A stretch of 64,000 nt of DNA from Prescottella soli (GTDB lineage Bacteria; Actinomycetota; Actinomycetes; Mycobacteriales; Mycobacteriaceae): positions 2,976,001-3,040,000 of the forward strand of contig NZ_CP157276.1 in NCBI RefSeq assembly GCF_040024445.1, in the 5' to 3' direction. The first letter of the stretch is position 1; every line of letters begins with the position of its first letter. Both the position numbers and the translations under genes were made by a program. Shown here piece after piece: positions 31,280-40,800 of this stretch. Under the pieces are notes generated by a model, which saw only the letters and a list, made by a program, of their open reading frames with translations, was not told where the DNA came from and searched no databases.

Positions 31280-31873
31280 TCAGCCGACGGGCCCGGCGAG
31301 CTCCGTCACGAAGGGTCGGACGAGGTCGGCGGCGGTCCGTCGCACGTGCTCGACGTCCTCCCCCCGCTCGACCTGCCGGGTCGCGGCGTGCAGCACCGCG
31401 TTGATCAACTCGGACATGGCCGCGGCGTCCTGCACTCCCAGCTCGGTGAGCGCGTCGGACAGCGGCGTGTAGAGGTCCTCGTGCATCGCGCGGCTCTTGG
31501 CGTCGAGTTCCGGGCCGGGCGCGATCTGCGCGAGTGCGGTCGCGATGGCGTGCTCGCCCTCGGCGACGAGGTTCAGGTTGGCGTCGATGTACGCCAGGAC
31601 GCGCTCCGCGGGGTCGGCGGCTTCGGCCATGGATGCGGCGACGCGGGCCGACCAGCGCGGGAAAGCATCCTCGATCAGTGCGTCGAGCAGGTGCTGACGG
31701 GACTTGAAGTACTGGTACATGCTCGACCGGGCGAGCCCGGCGCGGGCGGCGACCTCCCCGAACGACGGGATCTCGGTCGCGCCCTCGGCGAGCACCTCCC
31801 GGGCGGCGTCGAGGAGGGCACGTTTCTGCGCGGCTCGGTGTTCACCGACTGTCGGTGCATTGATCCGCGGCAC
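31280..31873 (-). CDS. TetR-family regulator
   Basis: A 197-residue regulator. The N-terminal helix-turn-helix is AARAGLARSSMYQYFKSRQHLLDALI (about 43-68), and a helical ligand domain follows. It lies 31 nt downstream of the ABC ATPase gene on the same strand, so it probably represses the exporter operon by binding the palindrome near 33.85 kb (inference). Confidence 0.88.
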   Translation of the reverse strand: MPRINAPTVGEHRAAQKRALLDAAREVLAEGATEIPSFGEVAARAGLARSSMYQYFKSRQHLLDALIEDAFPRWSARVAASMAEAADPAERVLAYIDANLNLVAEGEHAIATALAQIAPGPELDAKSRAMHEDLYTPLSDALTELGVQDAAAMSELINAVLHAATRQVERGEDVEHVRRTAADLVRPFVTELAGPVG

Positions 31874-31904
31874 GTGCCCTCCTCGCTCGCTGGGATGTAC
31901 CGGA

Positions 31905-32636
31905 CTACCGGGGCGTGAGCCGGCCGTCGGTCATCTCGACCACCCGGTCGCAATAGTCGAGCACATCGTAGTCATGCGTGACCATGACCGTGCCGACCAG
32001 TGATTCCCGGGTCTCCCGCGCGAGCAGCTGCACGATCTCGTGGCTGCGGGCCCGGTCGAGGGCGGCGGTCGGCTCGTCGACGAGCAGCAGCGACGGCGTC
32101 GACATCAGGGCACGGGCGATGCCCACGCGCTGCCGCTCGCCGCCGGAGAGCTGGTCGGGTCGGCGGTCGGCCTTGTGGCCCAGGCCCACCTGCTCGAGCA
32201 GCGCGATCGGATCGCGGAACTTCCTGCCCTTGGTGTTCCCGAGGTGCGACGTCAGGCGCAGCTGATCGGCCGCGGTGAGCGACGGGATCAGGTTGCCGCT
32301 CTGGAACACGAACCCGATGTGCTCGAGCCTGAACCTCGCGGCCTCCGCCTTCTTCATCGACAGCAGGTCGTGGCCGCCGACGCGGACACTGCCCGAGTCC
32401 GGGGTGGTGAGCGCGCCCGCGACGGCGAGCAGGCTCGACTTGCCCGAGCCCGACGGGCCGACGACGGCCACCATCTCGCCGGGGCGGACGGTCAGGCTGA
32501 CGGCGTCGAGGGCCGTCACGGTCTGCTCGCCGTCGCCCAGCCGCAGATTGGCGTCGACGATCTCGAGGGCGGCGGTGTCGATGCGGGTGCCCGTATCGGT
32601 CGCAGTGGTCACAGCAGAGTCCCTTCTGGCGCTCAT
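31905..32636 (-). CDS. ABC transporter ATP-binding protein (MacB/LolD type)
   Basis: A 243-residue ATPase: Walker A GPSGSGKSS, signature LSGGERQRVGIARAL, Walker B LLLVDEPTAALD and switch His in VTHDYDV. The N-terminal ~25 residues precede the fold. The ATG at 32636 overlaps the permease stop (ATGA); an in-frame GTG seven codons in is an alternative. It forms one exporter with the FtsX-like permease. Confidence 0.93.
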   Translation of the reverse strand: MSARRDSAVTTATDTGTRIDTAALEIVDANLRLGDGEQTVTALDAVSLTVRPGEMVAVVGPSGSGKSSLLAVAGALTTPDSGSVRVGGHDLLSMKKAEAARFRLEHIGFVFQSGNLIPSLTAADQLRLTSHLGNTKGRKFRDPIALLEQVGLGHKADRRPDQLSGGERQRVGIARALMSTPSLLLVDEPTAALDRARSHEIVQLLARETRESLVGTVMVTHDYDVLDYCDRVVEMTDGRLTPR

Positions 32637-33760
32637 CGCTGGCCTCCCAGCGCGTTCAACGGATTGACCGACGCGATCCGGACGATCGCGATCGCGGCAC
32701 CGATCAGGCCGAGGACCATCAGCAGGACCGCGGCGACCGCCACCGCGGCGGGCTCGAGCAGGAACGGCACTCCCCCGCCGATCAACGAGCCGAAGCCGTA
32801 GCCGACCGCGGCACCGACAGCGACCGAACCGAGCAGCAGGATGAACGCCTGGGCCAGACCGTCGCGCAGCAGGTAGCCGGTGGAGGCGCCCATCGCGCGC
32901 ATCACGGCGATCTCGTGCTTGCGCTGGATCGTCCACACCGTGAAGAAGGCGCCGACGACGAGCGCGGAGATGGCGTACAGGAACACCTTGATGAGGTCGA
33001 GGGTCATCGTCTCGGCGCTGAAACCCGGCGAGGACTGGAACGAGTCCTCGAGGGACACCGTCGACGTCCCCGCGGCGGCATCGCCGGCGGCGTAGTCGAG
33101 CGTGGCGCCGGGCTTCGTCTTCAGGGCGACCGCGGTGGACTCCGTCATCGCCTGGGCGGGGACGGGCTCGCCGGGGCGCACACCCGAGTGCAGCTGGCGC
33201 CACATGTCGATCGGCAGGTAGGCGACGTCGACGTGGCCGAAGGTCTGCTTGCCGGCGGTGACTCCGACGATCTTCAGCTCGGTGCCGAGACGGTCGATCG
33301 TGATGGTGTCGCCGAGGTCGACTCCCGCGTCGAGCGCGCTCTTGCTGATGACGATGCCGTCCGGCTCGCCCAGCCCGGTGCCGTCGGCGGCCGTGGGGGC
33401 GAGGAACGAATGGGCGGGGACGCCGAACAGCGCGAAGTCGACGGGTACGCCGTCCTCGTTGTGGGCGTTGACGAGCATGTTGCCGAACGGCTGCGCTTCG
33501 GCGACGCCGGGCTGTGCGCGCCAGGCGTCGACCTGCTCGTCGGTGACGATGCTGCGCGAGAACGCAGAGTCGGTCTTGGTGCCTTCGTTGAACGCGAACC
33601 CGTCGACCGGCATGGACTTCAGGCCCGAGACGCCGTCTTCGACGAGGCCGGAGGACAGGCCGGACAGCAGGACCATCAGCACGGAGATGAGGGCGATGAC
33701 ACCGCCCATCAGGCCGAATCTGGATCGCGCGAACCGCAGCTCCCGCAGGGCGAGGAACAT
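32633..33760 (-). CDS. ABC transporter permease (FtsX/MacB type)
   Basis: A 375-residue permease. One N-terminal membrane segment (GLMGGVIALISVLMVLLSG), a ~200-residue extracytoplasmic MacB-like domain, then three C-terminal segments (LYAISALVVGAFFTVWTI, AFILLLGSVAVGAAVGYGF, VAVAAVLLMVLGLIGAAIAIV). The motif KHEIAVMRAMGAS before segment 3 is diagnostic of the FtsX family. The ATG at 33760 has GGAG upstream. Such systems are mechanotransmitters or drug/lipid exporters; the substrate is unknown. Confidence 0.9.
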   Translation of the reverse strand: MFLALRELRFARSRFGLMGGVIALISVLMVLLSGLSSGLVEDGVSGLKSMPVDGFAFNEGTKTDSAFSRSIVTDEQVDAWRAQPGVAEAQPFGNMLVNAHNEDGVPVDFALFGVPAHSFLAPTAADGTGLGEPDGIVISKSALDAGVDLGDTITIDRLGTELKIVGVTAGKQTFGHVDVAYLPIDMWRQLHSGVRPGEPVPAQAMTESTAVALKTKPGATLDYAAGDAAAGTSTVSLEDSFQSSPGFSAETMTLDLIKVFLYAISALVVGAFFTVWTIQRKHEIAVMRAMGASTGYLLRDGLAQAFILLLGSVAVGAAVGYGFGSLIGGGVPFLLEPAAVAVAAVLLMVLGLIGAAIAIVRIASVNPLNALGGQR

Positions 33761-33851
33761 TTTTGACTCCTGGTCGGTGTGATCTGTCGATGCAGCCGAC
33801 GAAGGAAAACTCCCGGATGTCCGATTTTCCCGACGGCCTGTCGGCAAATAT

Positions 33852-33868
33852 ACCAACACCGTGTCGGT
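33852..33868. promoter_or_regulatory. Candidate TetR operator upstream of the ABC operon
   Basis: ACCAACACCGTGTCGGT is an imperfect inverted repeat (ACCaACA/TGTcGGT, 7-bp arms, one mismatch, 3-nt centre), about 90 nt upstream of the permease start. A second CTGTCGG half-site lies just beside it. Confidence 0.5.
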
Positions 33869-33899
33869 AACCTGGGGGTGACGCTGGTCTCGTCGTGAA

Positions 33900-35123
33900 C
33901 TACCGGCGGGCTTCGGGGCCGCTGTTCTCCCGGATCGCCTCGCGGACGACGCACCGCGTCCCGCTGTAGATCGTGGGCACGCACTTGTTGCAGTGGATGC
34001 ACATGCCCTCGGCGACGTGCTCGGTGCGGAACCTCTCGGGCAGGTACGGATCGCGCAGCAGCGCGCGGGCCATGCCGACGAACTCGAAGCCCTCGTCCAG
34101 TGCGGTGCGGATGGTGTCGAGTCGGTTGACGCCACCCAGCAGGATCAACGGCATCGACAGCGCCTCGCGGAACTGCCTGGCGAACGGGAGGAAGAACGCC
34201 ACCTCGAACGGGTAGGTCGGGAGGATGTGCGGCCCGTACACCCTGAGCCCGAGTCCCACCAGTTTCGATTGCGCCGCAATGAATTCCGACATCGGAACCT
34301 CGCCGCGGAAGTAGTACATGCCGTTGAGCAGCGAGCTGCCGCCGGTGAGTTGCAGCGCGTCGACGCAGCCGTCGGACTGGACGAGCCGGGCGATCTGCAG
34401 GCTCTGGTCGAGCCACAGTCCGTGCGGGACACCGTCGGCCATGTTGAACTTCGCCGTGACCGCGACGGAGTCGCCGACGGCGGCCCGGACCCGTTCGAGT
34501 ACCTCGCGCGGGAACCGGGACCGCGCCGCCACGCTGCCGCCGTAGACGTCGGTGCGCTTGTTGAGGTTCGGGCTCATGAAGCTGCTGAGCAGATAGTTGT
34601 GGCCCAGGTGCACCTCGACGGCGTCGAACCCGGCGGCGGTGGCAATCCGCGCGGCCGATTCGAAGTCCCGGGCCACCTGCTCGAGCTGCCGGTTCGTCGC
34701 GGACTTCACCAAACCCATTGCCGGAGCGCTGATTCGGGTGGACGGCGCGAGGGAGCGTGTCCGGTTGGAGATCTGGTTCGCCACGAGGCCGGCGTGTCCG
34801 ATCTGCGCGGCCGCCAGCGCGCCCTCGGCGTGCACGGCTTCGGTGAGGCGGCGCAGGTCCCGCCCCGTCGGGCCGTCGAGAACGAGGGAGTGGCGGTGCA
34901 CCCGGCCGCCGGGCGAGACGGCGCAGTAGGCGACGGTCGTCATCGCCGCTCCCCCGCGGGCGACCTCGGCGTGGAAATCGATCAACTGGTCGGTGACCCG
35001 GCCGTGCGGCATGACGCCTTCGAACGTGGCGGCCTTGATGATCCGGTTCCGCAGCGTCAGCGGGCCGAGCCGGGTGGGAGCCCAGATCGCCGCCGCCGGC
35101 GTCCTCGGCCCCGTCGGATTCAC
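33900..35123 (-). CDS. NADH:flavin oxidoreductase (old yellow enzyme family)
   Basis: A 407-residue FMN-binding TIM-barrel enzyme. It has APTRLGPLTLRNRIIKAATFEG, AAQIGHAGLVANQ, the catalytic-region HLGHNYLLSSFMSPNLNKRTDVYGG, and FVGMARALLRDPYLPERF. A terminal cysteine cluster, CIHCNKC...C, recalls the 2,4-dienoyl-CoA-reductase branch, but that branch's C-terminal FAD/NAD domain is absent. The GTG start overlaps the preceding SDR gene (GTGA). It reduces an activated C=C bond of an unknown substrate. Confidence 0.88.
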   Translation of the reverse strand: MNPTGPRTPAAAIWAPTRLGPLTLRNRIIKAATFEGVMPHGRVTDQLIDFHAEVARGGAAMTTVAYCAVSPGGRVHRHSLVLDGPTGRDLRRLTEAVHAEGALAAAQIGHAGLVANQISNRTRSLAPSTRISAPAMGLVKSATNRQLEQVARDFESAARIATAAGFDAVEVHLGHNYLLSSFMSPNLNKRTDVYGGSVAARSRFPREVLERVRAAVGDSVAVTAKFNMADGVPHGLWLDQSLQIARLVQSDGCVDALQLTGGSSLLNGMYYFRGEVPMSEFIAAQSKLVGLGLRVYGPHILPTYPFEVAFFLPFARQFREALSMPLILLGGVNRLDTIRTALDEGFEFVGMARALLRDPYLPERFRTEHVAEGMCIHCNKCVPTIYSGTRCVVREAIRENSGPEARR

Positions 35124-35647
35124 GGCGTTATCCCCTCCGGAGCGCCGGGTACCGGGGCGCGCACCGACGCGGACAGGGCCGCGCGCACCGGGCGCCATGT
35201 CAGGCCCAGTTCCGACAGTGTCCGCGAGCCGTCGGTCGGCGTGGCCGCGGTGAGCAGCCACGCCGCCTCGTAGCTCAGCCCGGCGCCGACCGGCAGTACC
35301 GCCCCGAGTGCGTCGGCGACGTCGCGCACGTCGATCATCTGCATGCCCCCGCGCATCCGCGGGGCGACACCGGCCGCGACCATGGGCGCCCACCCCGTGG
35401 CGGTCACCCCGCGCATGCCGCCGAGCCCGGGCCCGACGACGCTCGACGGGTACGTGATGACCACCGGCGCGCCCGCGTCCTGCAACGCGCGGGCGATGCG
35501 GTCGGCGGCGGCCCCGAACAGCGACGGCACGACGGACGCCGGCTCGTCCGGATGCACCAGCAGGCGGATGTCGTGACCGTCCACGAGCAGCGCCCGGGTG
35601 GTGTGCGCACCGAGGTAGCCGGTGCCTCCCGTGACCGCGACCTTCAT
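35120..35647 (-). CDS. NAD-dependent epimerase/SDR with apparent internal deletion
   Basis: A 175-residue protein that begins like an extended SDR (MKVAVTGGTGYLGAHTTRALL) and continues DIRLLVHPDE. Within about ten residues it jumps to AAADRIARALQDAGAPVVITYPSSVVGPG, which in full-length relatives follows the catalytic Tyr-x-x-x-Lys. About 110 residues, including the catalytic pair, seem to be missing in frame between residues 36 and 46. The frame is open and coupled to the flavoprotein gene. It may be non-catalytic or a decaying gene. Confidence 0.65.
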   Translation of the reverse strand: MKVAVTGGTGYLGAHTTRALLVDGHDIRLLVHPDEPASVVPSLFGAAADRIARALQDAGAPVVITYPSSVVGPGLGGMRGVTATGWAPMVAAGVAPRMRGGMQMIDVRDVADALGAVLPVGAGLSYEAAWLLTAATPTDGSRTLSELGLTWRPVRAALSASVRAPVPGAPEGITP

Positions 35648-35668
35648 GCCACCTCCCGTCGATCTCTA

Positions 35669-35691
35669 TTACGGTACCACTGGACTCGTAA
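35669..35691. promoter_or_regulatory. Candidate operator between SDR and TetR genes
   Basis: TTACG at 35669-35673 and CGTAA at 35687-35691 form a spaced inverted repeat around GTACCAC. It lies in the divergent gap and is a plausible target of the adjacent TetR protein. Confidence 0.35.
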
Positions 35692-35738
35692 ACGAAGGAA
35701 TGGCGCGAGCGAACCGTCTTGTTCGACAATTCGTGGCG

Positions 35739-36368
35739 ATGAATGCACACGTGACCGATAGCGCCTCCAGTACCGGACGCCCCAGGGATCCCCGAATCGA
35801 CGCCGACGTCCTGGCCGCCACCAGGGAAATGCTGTTGGAGGTCGGGTGGGAGCAGCTGAGCATGCGTGGGATCGCCGCGCGTGCCGGGGTGAGCCGGGCG
35901 GCGCTGTCGCGGCGCTGGGCGTCCAAGGCGCACCTGGTGCTCGACGCCCTCCTGGGCGCGACACCCGACCTCGAGCCGTTCGAGGGCACCGACCGCACCG
36001 GCTGGATCGACTGGGTGATCACCGGCAGCGCGCAGCTGTTCTCCCGGCCCGACGTGCGCGAGGCGGCACCCGGCCTGCTCGCGGCCCTGCGCGACCACGA
36101 GGACCTACGCACCGCGCTGTGGCAGGGATTCGGCGGGCCGGCCGCGGAACTGTTCGCCGCGCACGGCGCCGGCGCGGACGGTGCGGCGTCCGACGAGCAG
36201 CGGACACGCGACCTGCTGGACGCCAAGGCGGTGCTGGTGCTGGCGTCCGGGGCCGCGCTGTTCTCGAGCCTCATCGCCAAGGAGGACGACACACCCGAAC
36301 TGCGTGCCCGCATCCGGGAACTGCTGGTGCCGGTGGCGGACAGGCCCGCGAGGGCGGACGAAAAGTAG
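35739..36368 (+). CDS. TetR-family regulator
   Basis: A 209-residue regulator with the helix-turn-helix GIAARAGVSRAALSRRWASKAHLVLDALL and a helical C-terminal domain. It is divergent from the SDR/flavoprotein pair and probably represses it. The ATG at 35739 (MNAHVTDSAS) is chosen; a GTG four codons later is possible. The open frame extends further upstream into the operator region and is unlikely to be translated there. Confidence 0.85.
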   Translation: MNAHVTDSASSTGRPRDPRIDADVLAATREMLLEVGWEQLSMRGIAARAGVSRAALSRRWASKAHLVLDALLGATPDLEPFEGTDRTGWIDWVITGSAQLFSRPDVREAAPGLLAALRDHEDLRTALWQGFGGPAAELFAAHGAGADGAASDEQRTRDLLDAKAVLVLASGAALFSSLIAKEDDTPELRARIRELLVPVADRPARADEK

Positions 36369-36374
36369 ACGCGC

Positions 36375-37133
36375 TCAGCCGATTTCGGCCTGCGTGAGCA
36401 GGTCCGGAGTGGTGGCGTCGCAGTCGGTGCCGACGACCAGCGCGGTGAGGGCCGGTGGGTGCGGTCCGGCGAGGAGCATGAGCACGGCGTCGCCGCCGCG
36501 GAAACGCACGGCCCGGGCGCCCAGCACGGGTGTCGTTGGTTCGATCCCGTTGGCCTGCAGGCAGGCGCCGCGGATCTGCGGGTCGGCGAGGCGTCCGACG
36601 TCCGCCCCACCCTTCGCGCCGTGGAGCAGGGCGAGCACCTGGTTGCCGTCGAGGTCGCTGCCGAGGTCGGCGACCGGATCCCCCGACGTCGTGGACGTCG
36701 GTGTCGCGATCACCGCAGGAGCCGTCGAGTCGGCGTCGTCGAGTCCGGTGAGCGCGAACACGAGGGCGACGGCGGCGGCCGTCGCGGCGACCGCGACGGT
36801 CAGCCACGTCGCCGTACGTCGTCGCGAGGGTGCGTCCCTCAACGACGTGACCGCACCGGCCGAGCCGGCATCCTGCTGTTCCAGGGCTGAATTGATGCGA
36901 GCCGCGATCTCCGGAGGAACCGGGGTCCCGATGCTGTGATCGCGCCCCACCTCGCCGAGGCGCGCCGAGACGGCGTCGAGGGCGTCGAGTACCGCGAGTG
37001 CGTCGGAATCCTGCCGCACGAGCGGCCACAGGCGGGCGCTTACATCGTCGGGTAGGACGCCGGCGTGCAGGTCGGCGAGCAGTTCCGCCGAGAACGGGGG
37101 GCCGAGCATTTCTGCGCCGTCGTGGACCGCCAT
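36375..37133 (-). CDS. Anti-sigma-M factor (RsmA-like membrane protein)
   Basis: A 252-residue protein: a cytoplasmic N-terminal domain (1-108, FSAELLADLHAGVLPDDVSARLWPLV), one membrane segment (about 110-130) and an external C-terminal domain with two Cys in RGACLQANG and VGTDCDATT. This is the architecture and position of Rv3912/RsmA, the SigM anti-sigma factor. The ATG at 37133 has GGAGGTGAG directly upstream. It is the last gene of the murJ-sigM-rsmA run. Confidence 0.85.
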   Translation of the reverse strand: MAVHDGAEMLGPPFSAELLADLHAGVLPDDVSARLWPLVRQDSDALAVLDALDAVSARLGEVGRDHSIGTPVPPEIAARINSALEQQDAGSAGAVTSLRDAPSRRRTATWLTVAVAATAAAVALVFALTGLDDADSTAPAVIATPTSTTSGDPVADLGSDLDGNQVLALLHGAKGGADVGRLADPQIRGACLQANGIEPTTPVLGARAVRFRGGDAVLMLLAGPHPPALTALVVGTDCDATTPDLLTQAEIG

Positions 37134-37197
37134 CTCACCTCCTACCCGCGGGTTCCGGGGCACGATCGTGCCTTCAATTGGTTCAGACGCGGGGAGA

Positions 37198-37779
37198 TCA
37201 AGATCGGTTCCCTACATCACGCAAGTATTCCAAATGCGAGGCCAGCTTGGCGCGGGCGCGGGCGCAGCGGCTCTTGACCGTCCCCTCCGGCACACCGAGC
37301 CGCTGCGCGGCCTCGGCCACCGAATACCCCTCCATGTCGACGGCGACGATCGCGGCCCGCTGCTCGGGCGGCAGCCGCAGCAGCGCCCGGTCGACGAGCA
37401 ACGCGGTCTCGCGCTCCGCGATGTGGTCCCGCTCGTCGCGTGGATCGACGGTCTCGTCGGACGACAGCGACACCGTCGGTCGGGCGCGGTTCCGCCGGAT
37501 CCGGTCGAGGCACGCGTTCACCACGATCGTGTGCAGCCAGCTGCGCACGGCCGCGTCCTCCCGGAACGACCCCGCCGTGCGGTGCGCGGACAGCAGCGCC
37601 TCCTGCAGCGCGTCGGCCGCGTCCTCGACGGTGTAGCTCGTTCTTCTCGCAACATGCCAAAGATGGTCGTAGTGCCGGCTCAGCAACTCCGCGAACGCGC
37701 CCCCGTCACCCGACGCGTGCGCTGCCAAGAGTTCTGCATCCGACAGACCAGATTTGGCGACCCCCCTGAAGATTCGCAC
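37198..37779 (-). CDS. sigM: ECF sigma factor SigM
   Basis: A 193-residue ECF sigma factor. Region 2: FAELLSRHYDHLWHVARRTSYTVEDAADALQEALLSAHR. Region 4: LPPEQRAAIVAVDMEGYSVAEAAQRLGVPEGTVKSRCARARAKL. Only these two domains are present, as expected. GTG start at 37779. It lies immediately downstream of murJ and upstream of its anti-sigma gene. In mycobacteria SigM regulates surface and secreted proteins late in growth. Confidence 0.93.
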   Translation of the reverse strand: MRIFRGVAKSGLSDAELLAAHASGDGGAFAELLSRHYDHLWHVARRTSYTVEDAADALQEALLSAHRTAGSFREDAAVRSWLHTIVVNACLDRIRRNRARPTVSLSSDETVDPRDERDHIAERETALLVDRALLRLPPEQRAAIVAVDMEGYSVAEAAQRLGVPEGTVKSRCARARAKLASHLEYLRDVGNRS

Positions 37780-37838
37780 CGGCGGATGTTAGCCGATCGG
37801 TTGCCCGGCGGTCCCGTTCGGGACCGGCGCGAATCCGG

Positions 37839-40800
37839 TCAGGATGCGGCCGTGAACGCCACCTCGGCGATCCCGGACTGGTTCTTTCCGCCCGTCGTGC
37901 TCAGCCCGGTGATCCACACGAGGACGTTCTTGGTGGCGTCGTCCGCCTTCAGCGGGATGTCCGTCACGCCGTTCTGCAGCGTCGCGTTGCCGATCACCCG
38001 CGTCTGGTCGAGCGAAGTGTTCGGCGACGGCGCGGTGCGGATCTCCACCTGCGTCCCCGGGCTCGGCGACGTGATCTGCATGCTCGTGAGCTTCGCGGCG
38101 TCGGGCAGCGTCACCATCAGACCCACGCCGGGCTTGAGCGCCGGGAAGGGCTGGAAGTAGGCGTCGGTGTTCCAGACCGTCGCCGGGTTCCCGTCGATCG
38201 CCAGACCGGCGTTGGCGGCGTTGTCGGGCGTGCCCTGCGGCGAGAACACGGTCGCGCTCGCCGGCTTCACCGGTCCCGTCGCGGGCGGCGGCGCCGCCGA
38301 CGTGGGCGCGGCGGACGTCTCGGACGCCTCCGCCGACGTCGTCAGGCCGAGGTTCTGGTTCGTCAGTGGCTCGTCGGAGTTGCCGCCCGCCAGCAGGTTC
38401 GCCAGCCACCAGCCGATCAGCGCGAGCACGAGCACGGTGAGCGCGCCCAGCGAGACCAGCGCGATGAGGGTGCGGTTCGACTTCTGCTTCTCCGCCGCGA
38501 CCGCCTCGGGATCGGCGAGCGCGTGACTGTCGCTGCCCGGCACCCGCTGGCCCAGTCGCAGCGCCGGCATGAGATCGGTCTTCTGGTCCACGACCGTCGC
38601 CTGGTCGAGGATGTGCTGCACGGTCGCGGCCGCGCGGATGCCGCTGTCGCCGCCCAGTGCCCGCACCGCGACCGCGGAGATCTCGAACGGGACCTCCGGG
38701 CGCACCGCGCGCGGTTCGACGGGCCGGCCCGACGGGTCACGGTCGGCCGGACGCATGTCCTCGGACGACTCGGCGCCCGGCTCGCCCAGCGGCCACCGAG
38801 CCGTGATCAGGGCGTAGAGCATCGCGCCGAGACCCTTGACGTCGGCGGCCGGGTCGGCGTCGGACAGGGTTCCCGGGAACGCCATGACGGCGTCGCCGGC
38901 GGTGCTGATGCGGATCCGGTCGGGGTCGTCGATCGACAACGCGCTGCCGCCGCGGTGCGCGGCCTCCGCGGCCGACGCGAGCGCGCGCACCGCCCGGGCC
39001 GCACCGATCGGCGACGGCTCGGTCTCGGCCATCTCCTTCAGCGACCGGCCGGGCGTCCACTCGGCGACGACGATGCCACCCGAGCTGCCACGCACGACGT
39101 CGAGGACGCGGGCGAGGCCGGGCGAGTTGATCCGGCCCAGGCGCAGGGTGCGGGACAGGATCGCCTGGGGGCCGTCGGGACCCGTCGCGGCGGGCCCCTC
39201 GGCCCGCTGCTCGGCGTCGACGAACGTGAGCGCGACCTCGCGGTCGAGCTTGATGTCGAGTGCCTGCCAGAACTGGAGCCCGCGGGCACCGCCGTGCGGC
39301 GCGAGGAGCCGGTAGCGGCCACCGGCCACCGACGCACCCGCGATCAGCTGCGGTCCGCGCAGGCGGCGCGGTTCCGGAACGGCGCCGGTCACGCGCAGCG
39401 GCGGCAGCTGCGGCGAACCGATCGGGAAGACGCCGGTGTCGACGTTGAGGTCGCGACGGCGGCGGCGTTCGCGTTCGCGTTCACGCGCCGCGTCATCGGA
39501 AGTCGCTGCAGCAGAGCTGGTTTCGTCCGTGTCGTTCGGAGCGGGCGGCGTCGTGGACTGGTCGTCCGTCGTGTCCGCGGCGGCCGTGTCCGCCACCTTC
39601 GTGGTGCCGTTCTCGACGTCAGTCGCCGTGCCGGACTTCTTGTCGGCACCGTCGTCGTCGCTCACACGCGCTCCTTCTATGAACTCGTCGGGAATATAGT
39701 CCCCACCGACGTATGCCTCGCTGCGTCCAGGGTACGGGAGACCGTCCGGTCTATCGAGGGCCCGCGGGAGGTCGCGGATCACCGGAATCAATTCGGTATC
39801 AGGCTCGTACGACGATCCCACCGCGACCGCGGCCGGCGTCTCGTCGATTCCCGCGCCACCGCGGCTGCGCAGCCCCGGGATCCTCCGCTGGACCGCGACC
39901 GTGATCGCGACGACCTCGGGCACCTTCGCGAGCCACATGAGGATGAACGTGACCACGAGCATCAGCGATCCGGTGATCGCGACGCGGATCATCGCGCCGG
40001 GGCCGCCGAACGACTCCGACAGCCGGTCGAGGCCGAGCAGCGTGTCCGCCGCGAACATCGCCACCGCGCCGGCCGCGGACGCGAGCAGCACCACCCACAC
40101 CGTCTTGCCGACGTTCGCCATCCTCAGATCGCCGAGGCTGCGGTGCAACAGGAACCCACCGATGAACGCACCGGCCACGTACGCGAGTCCGTTCGCGACA
40201 CCGAGCAGGACCACCACCTGCTGGCTGTCCGAGGCGAGCACCGGTGCCAGCGCGGACAGCGCGATCTTCACACCGGTGATGCCGAGCACGATCCACGTCG
40301 GGGTCCACGCCTGTTCGCGCGCGTAGAACACGCGCAGGTGGATCAACACCAGCGAGTACGGGATGAGCGTGAACGCCGACCAGCTGACGGCCTCGCCGAG
40401 CCGTTCGGCGTTGCCGGTGCCGAAGTTGCCGTAGCCGTACAGCGCCTGTCCGATCTGGGGACCGGCGAACGTGAAGAACGTGATGACCGGGATCAGCGCG
40501 ATCATCGTCAGGCGGGTCGCCACGGACAGGTCGTCGACGACGGCGGGGGTGTCGTCGTCGGCCGCGTTGCGGCTGAGCCGCGGCATGATCGCGGTCAGGA
40601 CGGTGACGCCGAGGACGCCGTACGGCAGCTGCAGCAGCAGCCACGCGTTGGAGTAGATCGCCGGACCGGCCTCGTCGGCGTGCGCCGAGACGCGCGTCGC
40701 GAACATCATGCCGAGCTGGCTGATCAGCACGTACAGCACGATTGCGACGGCCATGCCGCCGAACTGCTTGAGACGGTCGTCGAGGCCCCACAGCGGGCGC

